Of a stretch of DNA of 7,803 bases, positions 5,664 to 7,803 are shown in pieces; the first letter of the stretch is position 1, and each line of letters begins with the position of its first letter. Source of the stretch: JABIDZ01 sp964402905 (lineage in GTDB: Archaea; Iainarchaeota; Iainarchaeia; Iainarchaeales; JAAZKV01). The notes under the pieces are model-generated. The model was not told the DNA's origin. It made no database searches and saw nothing but the letters and a program-made list of their open reading frames with translations. The translations under genes were made by a program, and so were the position numbers. The stretch covers positions 1 to 7,803 of the forward strand of contig CAYODU010000031.1 in NCBI GenBank assembly GCA_964402905.1. The letters are read 5' to 3'.

Positions 5664-5668
5664 TTATA

Positions 5669-6943
5669 ATGAATAGTTTAACTGGTCTTGGAGCTTGTCA
5701 AGAGGTTGGCAGAAGTGCTTTTGTACTTGATTTTGGGGAAAAATTTTTGTTGGATTACGGAGTAAAACTTGCTCCTGAAGGAGTTGAGTATCCACTTGAT
5801 GTAAAAGAGAATATTAAAGCAGTAATTATTTCTCATGCGCACTTGGATCACTCAGGCTACTTACCTTATTTTTATAATAAATCTGAAGCCCTAAGTTTCA
5901 TGACCCAACCCACATTAGAAATAGCAGATATTTTGTGGCAGGATTCTGTAAAAATTGCTGAGTTTGAAGGGATGGCGCCCAAGTACAATAAAAAAGAAAT
6001 TGAACGTACCCACAAATATAATTTTGTTGTACCATACAAAAAGCAATTGCATTTGACCAATGATGTTTCGCTAGAATTTTTTGATGCAGGACATATTCTT
6101 GGTTCTGCTTTGACAAAAATAACTCACAAAGAAAAAAGTTTTCTTTACACCGGAGACTATAAAGTAAATGAAACACAATTGCATATAGGTGCTGATTTAA
6201 ATGTTGGAAAAGTTGATTCAGTTTTAATTGAATCAACCTATGGAGACAGAGAACACCCAAACAGAAAAGAAGAAGAGAAAAAACTTTGTGAATCTGTGCA
6301 AGAAACTGTTGATCGCGGGGGTTGGGCGGTTGTACCTGCTTTTGCTGTTGGAAGAAGTCAGGAATTAGTTGACATTTTAACTGGGTATAATATTGATGTG
6401 CCGATTTACTTTGATGGAATGGGAAAAAAAGTTGCTAACATTTATTTAAAACACTCTGAGTTAATTAAGGACCCAAAAAGATTAAAGAAGGGTTTAGCAC
6501 AAGTAAAGTGGATTCTTGGTGCGGGCGACAGAAAAAAAGCTTTGAGACAGCCATCAGTAATAGTTACTACTTCAGGAATGATGAAGGGTGGTCCAGTAGT
6601 TGGTTATGCTCAAAAATTAATGATGGACCCGAAAAGCAAAATTCACTTAACAGGTTATCAGGGAGCAGAAACTCCTGGAAGAATGCTTCAGGATCAAGGG
6701 AAGCTACCCTATGGTCCAAATGAATCAATAGTAAAAGTAGCTTGTAAATATGAGAAATATGATTTGAGTGCACATCCGAGTCAAGAAGAAATGATTCTTT
6801 CTTTGAAAAAATGGTCTCCGAAAAATATCTTTTTGGTTCACGGTGACAAAAATGTAATGGAAATATTTAAAAGAAAAATAAAAGAAGAGACAGGAATAAA
6901 TGCACAGCCTCTAAAAATCGGGGAAAAAGTAGAGTTTGATTAA
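5669..6943 (+). CDS. Beta-CASP metallo-beta-lactamase ribonuclease, aCPSF2 type
   Basis: The 424-residue protein is related to the cleavage and polyadenylation factor CPSF73 and to RNase J, enzymes that cut or degrade RNA with two zinc ions. Metal ligands are visible: HAHLDH (H56, H58, D60, H61), the motif 3 histidine in AGHILG (H142) and D163 in YTGDYKV. Beta-CASP motifs are A, ESTYGD (E188); B, LSAHPSQEE (H369); and C, VHGD (H391). The start GACQEVGRSAF is typical. There are no N-terminal KH domains, which separates it from aCPSF1 (over 600 residues). The length and lack of extensions fit aCPSF2, though aRNase J cannot be excluded without a tree. It is cytoplasmic, with a likely role in RNA 3'-end processing or turnover. 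It leads a probable operon with the NMD3-like gene 20 bases downstream. Confidence 0.92.
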   Translation: MNSLTGLGACQEVGRSAFVLDFGEKFLLDYGVKLAPEGVEYPLDVKENIKAVIISHAHLDHSGYLPYFYNKSEALSFMTQPTLEIADILWQDSVKIAEFEGMAPKYNKKEIERTHKYNFVVPYKKQLHLTNDVSLEFFDAGHILGSALTKITHKEKSFLYTGDYKVNETQLHIGADLNVGKVDSVLIESTYGDREHPNRKEEEKKLCESVQETVDRGGWAVVPAFAVGRSQELVDILTGYNIDVPIYFDGMGKKVANIYLKHSELIKDPKRLKKGLAQVKWILGAGDRKKALRQPSVIVTTSGMMKGGPVVGYAQKLMMDPKSKIHLTGYQGAETPGRMLQDQGKLPYGPNESIVKVACKYEKYDLSAHPSQEEMILSLKKWSPKNIFLVHGDKNVMEIFKRKIKEETGINAQPLKIGEKVEFD

Positions 6944-6963
6944 ATCATTTCAATTTGATTTGT

Positions 6964-7662
6964 ATGGGTTTTGAAAAATTTTGTCCGAAATGCGGAAAAA
7001 GAACGGATTTTTTATTTAATAAAGTCTGTAAAGACTGTTTTTTAAAGGAAAATGAATTGTTCTCTGTTAATGAACCAGATTTTACAATTTGTAAAAAATG
7101 CAAAAAAATTTTGTTCAGGGGTTCATGGAGCTTTTATAATGAAGAACTAATTGCACATGATGTTGCATCAAAAATAAAAGTTCACAAGGAATTGTTAAAG
7201 CCAAAGATTCTTGTAGAGTTAAAAAAAACAGATTTGCTTGATTTTGTTGCAGAGATTACTGTTAGCGGTTTTATAAAAGATGCTTTACTTGAACAAAAAA
7301 ATAGTTTTTCTTTTGAAATTAAAGATACTTTGTGTGATTCGTGCATGAAACTTGGGGCAAATTATAGAGAAGCTATTATTCAGTTGAGAGCCGAGAATAA
7401 TGATGAAGCTAAAGCAATGCTTGAGATTGCAAAGAGCCAGCTTAAAAAAGAATATTCAAAAGATTCTCTTAGCGGTTTATCAAAGTTAGTTGAAATAAAA
7501 AATGGTTTTGATTTATGGGTTGGTTCAAAAAAAGCTGCTGCAAAAGTTTCGCGTTACCTTTCAAAATTATATAAAACAAAAATAATTGCTTCAAGCAAAC
7601 TTATCGGTGAAGATGAAAATGGAAAAAGAAAATACAGATTCACTTTTTGTATAAAAAAATAA
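6964..7662 (+). CDS. nmd3: NMD3-like ribosomal large-subunit maturation protein
   Basis: NMD3 binds the maturing large ribosomal subunit; in eukaryotes it is also the 60S nuclear export adaptor, and archaea keep a shorter form. In 232-residue numbering, four CxxC pairs are visible: FCPKCGK (C7, C10), CKDC (C22, C25), CKKC (C43, C46) and CDSC (C124, C127). They can build the treble zinc-ribbon N-terminal region. FRGSWSFYN (51-59) and the stretch after the last pair, ANYREAIIQLR (132-142), are family hallmarks. The C-terminal part GFDLWVGSKKAAAKV (181-195) and KYRFTF (223-228) also fit. It lacks the eukaryotic C-terminal export and localisation signals, being less than half the size of the about 500-residue eukaryotic protein. 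ATG 6964 was taken because the conserved region begins there; an in-frame TTG at 6955 is possible. No ribosome binding site is seen, so translation may depend on the upstream gene. Confidence 0.87.
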   Translation: MGFEKFCPKCGKRTDFLFNKVCKDCFLKENELFSVNEPDFTICKKCKKILFRGSWSFYNEELIAHDVASKIKVHKELLKPKILVELKKTDLLDFVAEITVSGFIKDALLEQKNSFSFEIKDTLCDSCMKLGANYREAIIQLRAENNDEAKAMLEIAKSQLKKEYSKDSLSGLSKLVEIKNGFDLWVGSKKAAAKVSRYLSKLYKTKIIASSKLIGEDENGKRKYRFTFCIKK

Positions 7663-7721
7663 TTTTTCAAAAATTCTTGGGAAAAAATAAATAGTGTCCT
7701 AGAATTAGTGTTTTTGTTTAA
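7663..7721. other. Gap between convergent genes
   Basis: This short AT-rich gap separates two converging genes. It holds AATTTTTCAAAAATT (7661-7675), an A-T-only inverted repeat with a one-base centre. A longer imperfect stem pairs ATTCTTGG (7673-7680) with CCTAGAAT (7698-7705). T-runs on both strands could end both transcripts, but no strong terminator is evident. Confidence 0.4.
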
Positions 7722-7803
7722 CTAGTTTTCAAATTCTTGTAAAACTTTTTTTATTTCTTCAAGAGACATTGAAGTTGTTATCAAAGGAATTTTTTCGCTC
7801 TCG
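7722..7803 (-). CDS. C-terminal end of an unidentified protein
   Basis: Read from the right edge on the minus strand, an open frame gives the last 26 codons of a gene, ending in SLEEIKKVLQEFEN and a TAG at 7724-7722. The composition (charged amphipathic helix after IPLITTSM) looks like real coding sequence of this genome and fits a gene converging on the NMD3-like gene. There is too little to name a family. Confidence 0.65.
   Translation of the reverse strand, partial: ESEKIPLITTSMSLEEIKKVLQEFEN

Noticed and set aside
5872..6773. Open frames on both strands inside the beta-CASP nuclease gene
   Set aside because: They overlap conserved nuclease motifs and show no independent coding signal.
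6955..6963. TTG start for the NMD3-like protein
   Set aside because: It adds only three residues, has no ribosome binding site, and the conserved region begins right after ATG 6964. It cannot be fully excluded.
7661..7675. Inverted repeat AATTTTTCAAAAATT as a terminator
   Set aside because: The arms are only A and T with a one-base centre, too weak and too likely by chance to call a terminator.

Overview
The window reads as a compact, AT-rich archaeal chromosome segment. The evidence is an archaeal/eukaryotic-type NMD3 homologue, a beta-CASP nuclease of the aCPSF2 kind, archaeal TATA boxes 25-30 bases upstream of starts, and apparently leaderless first genes. The small genes, AT bias and lineup suggest a DPANN-type lineage such as Woesearchaeota or Pacearchaeota, but that placement is inference. 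No rRNA, tRNA, CRISPR array or insertion sequence was recognised.

Left part (1-2449, all minus strand). A family 9 glycosyltransferase (856-1710) is followed, with an ATGA stop/start overlap, by a radical SAM protein that runs off the left edge. The radical SAM protein has an unusual C-x8-C-x2-C cluster motif. Upstream of this pair is a decaying stretch. A GNAT acetyltransferase (1975-2449) is split by a one-base slip in a run of nine A. Just after it lies a short remnant (1855-1971) that looks like the start of a CsaA-type tRNA-binding protein, followed by about 140 bases of AT-rich DNA with an imperfect direct repeat.

Centre (2450-5476). A divergent promoter region with a 14-bp perfect palindrome separates the acetyltransferase from methionyl-tRNA synthetase (2536-4189 plus stop, plus strand). 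Next, behind its own leader, comes a membrane-anchored thioredoxin-fold (DsbA-like) protein facing outside the cell, followed by a good hairpin/T-tract terminator.

Right part (5477-7803). A TATA box and short leader precede an aCPSF2-like ribonuclease. An NMD3-like ribosome-subunit maturation protein follows 20 bases later and is probably co-transcribed. This pairs RNA processing or decay with large-subunit assembly. A convergent minus-strand gene, of which only the last 26 codons are present, enters at the right edge.

Functionally the plus-strand genes are housekeeping (translation, RNA processing, extracytoplasmic thiol chemistry). The minus-strand left end is accessory (surface glycan or unknown radical chemistry) plus gene decay. 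The items most worth following are the glycosyltransferase/radical SAM pair, the acetyltransferase frameshift and the tRNA-binding-domain remnant beside metS.
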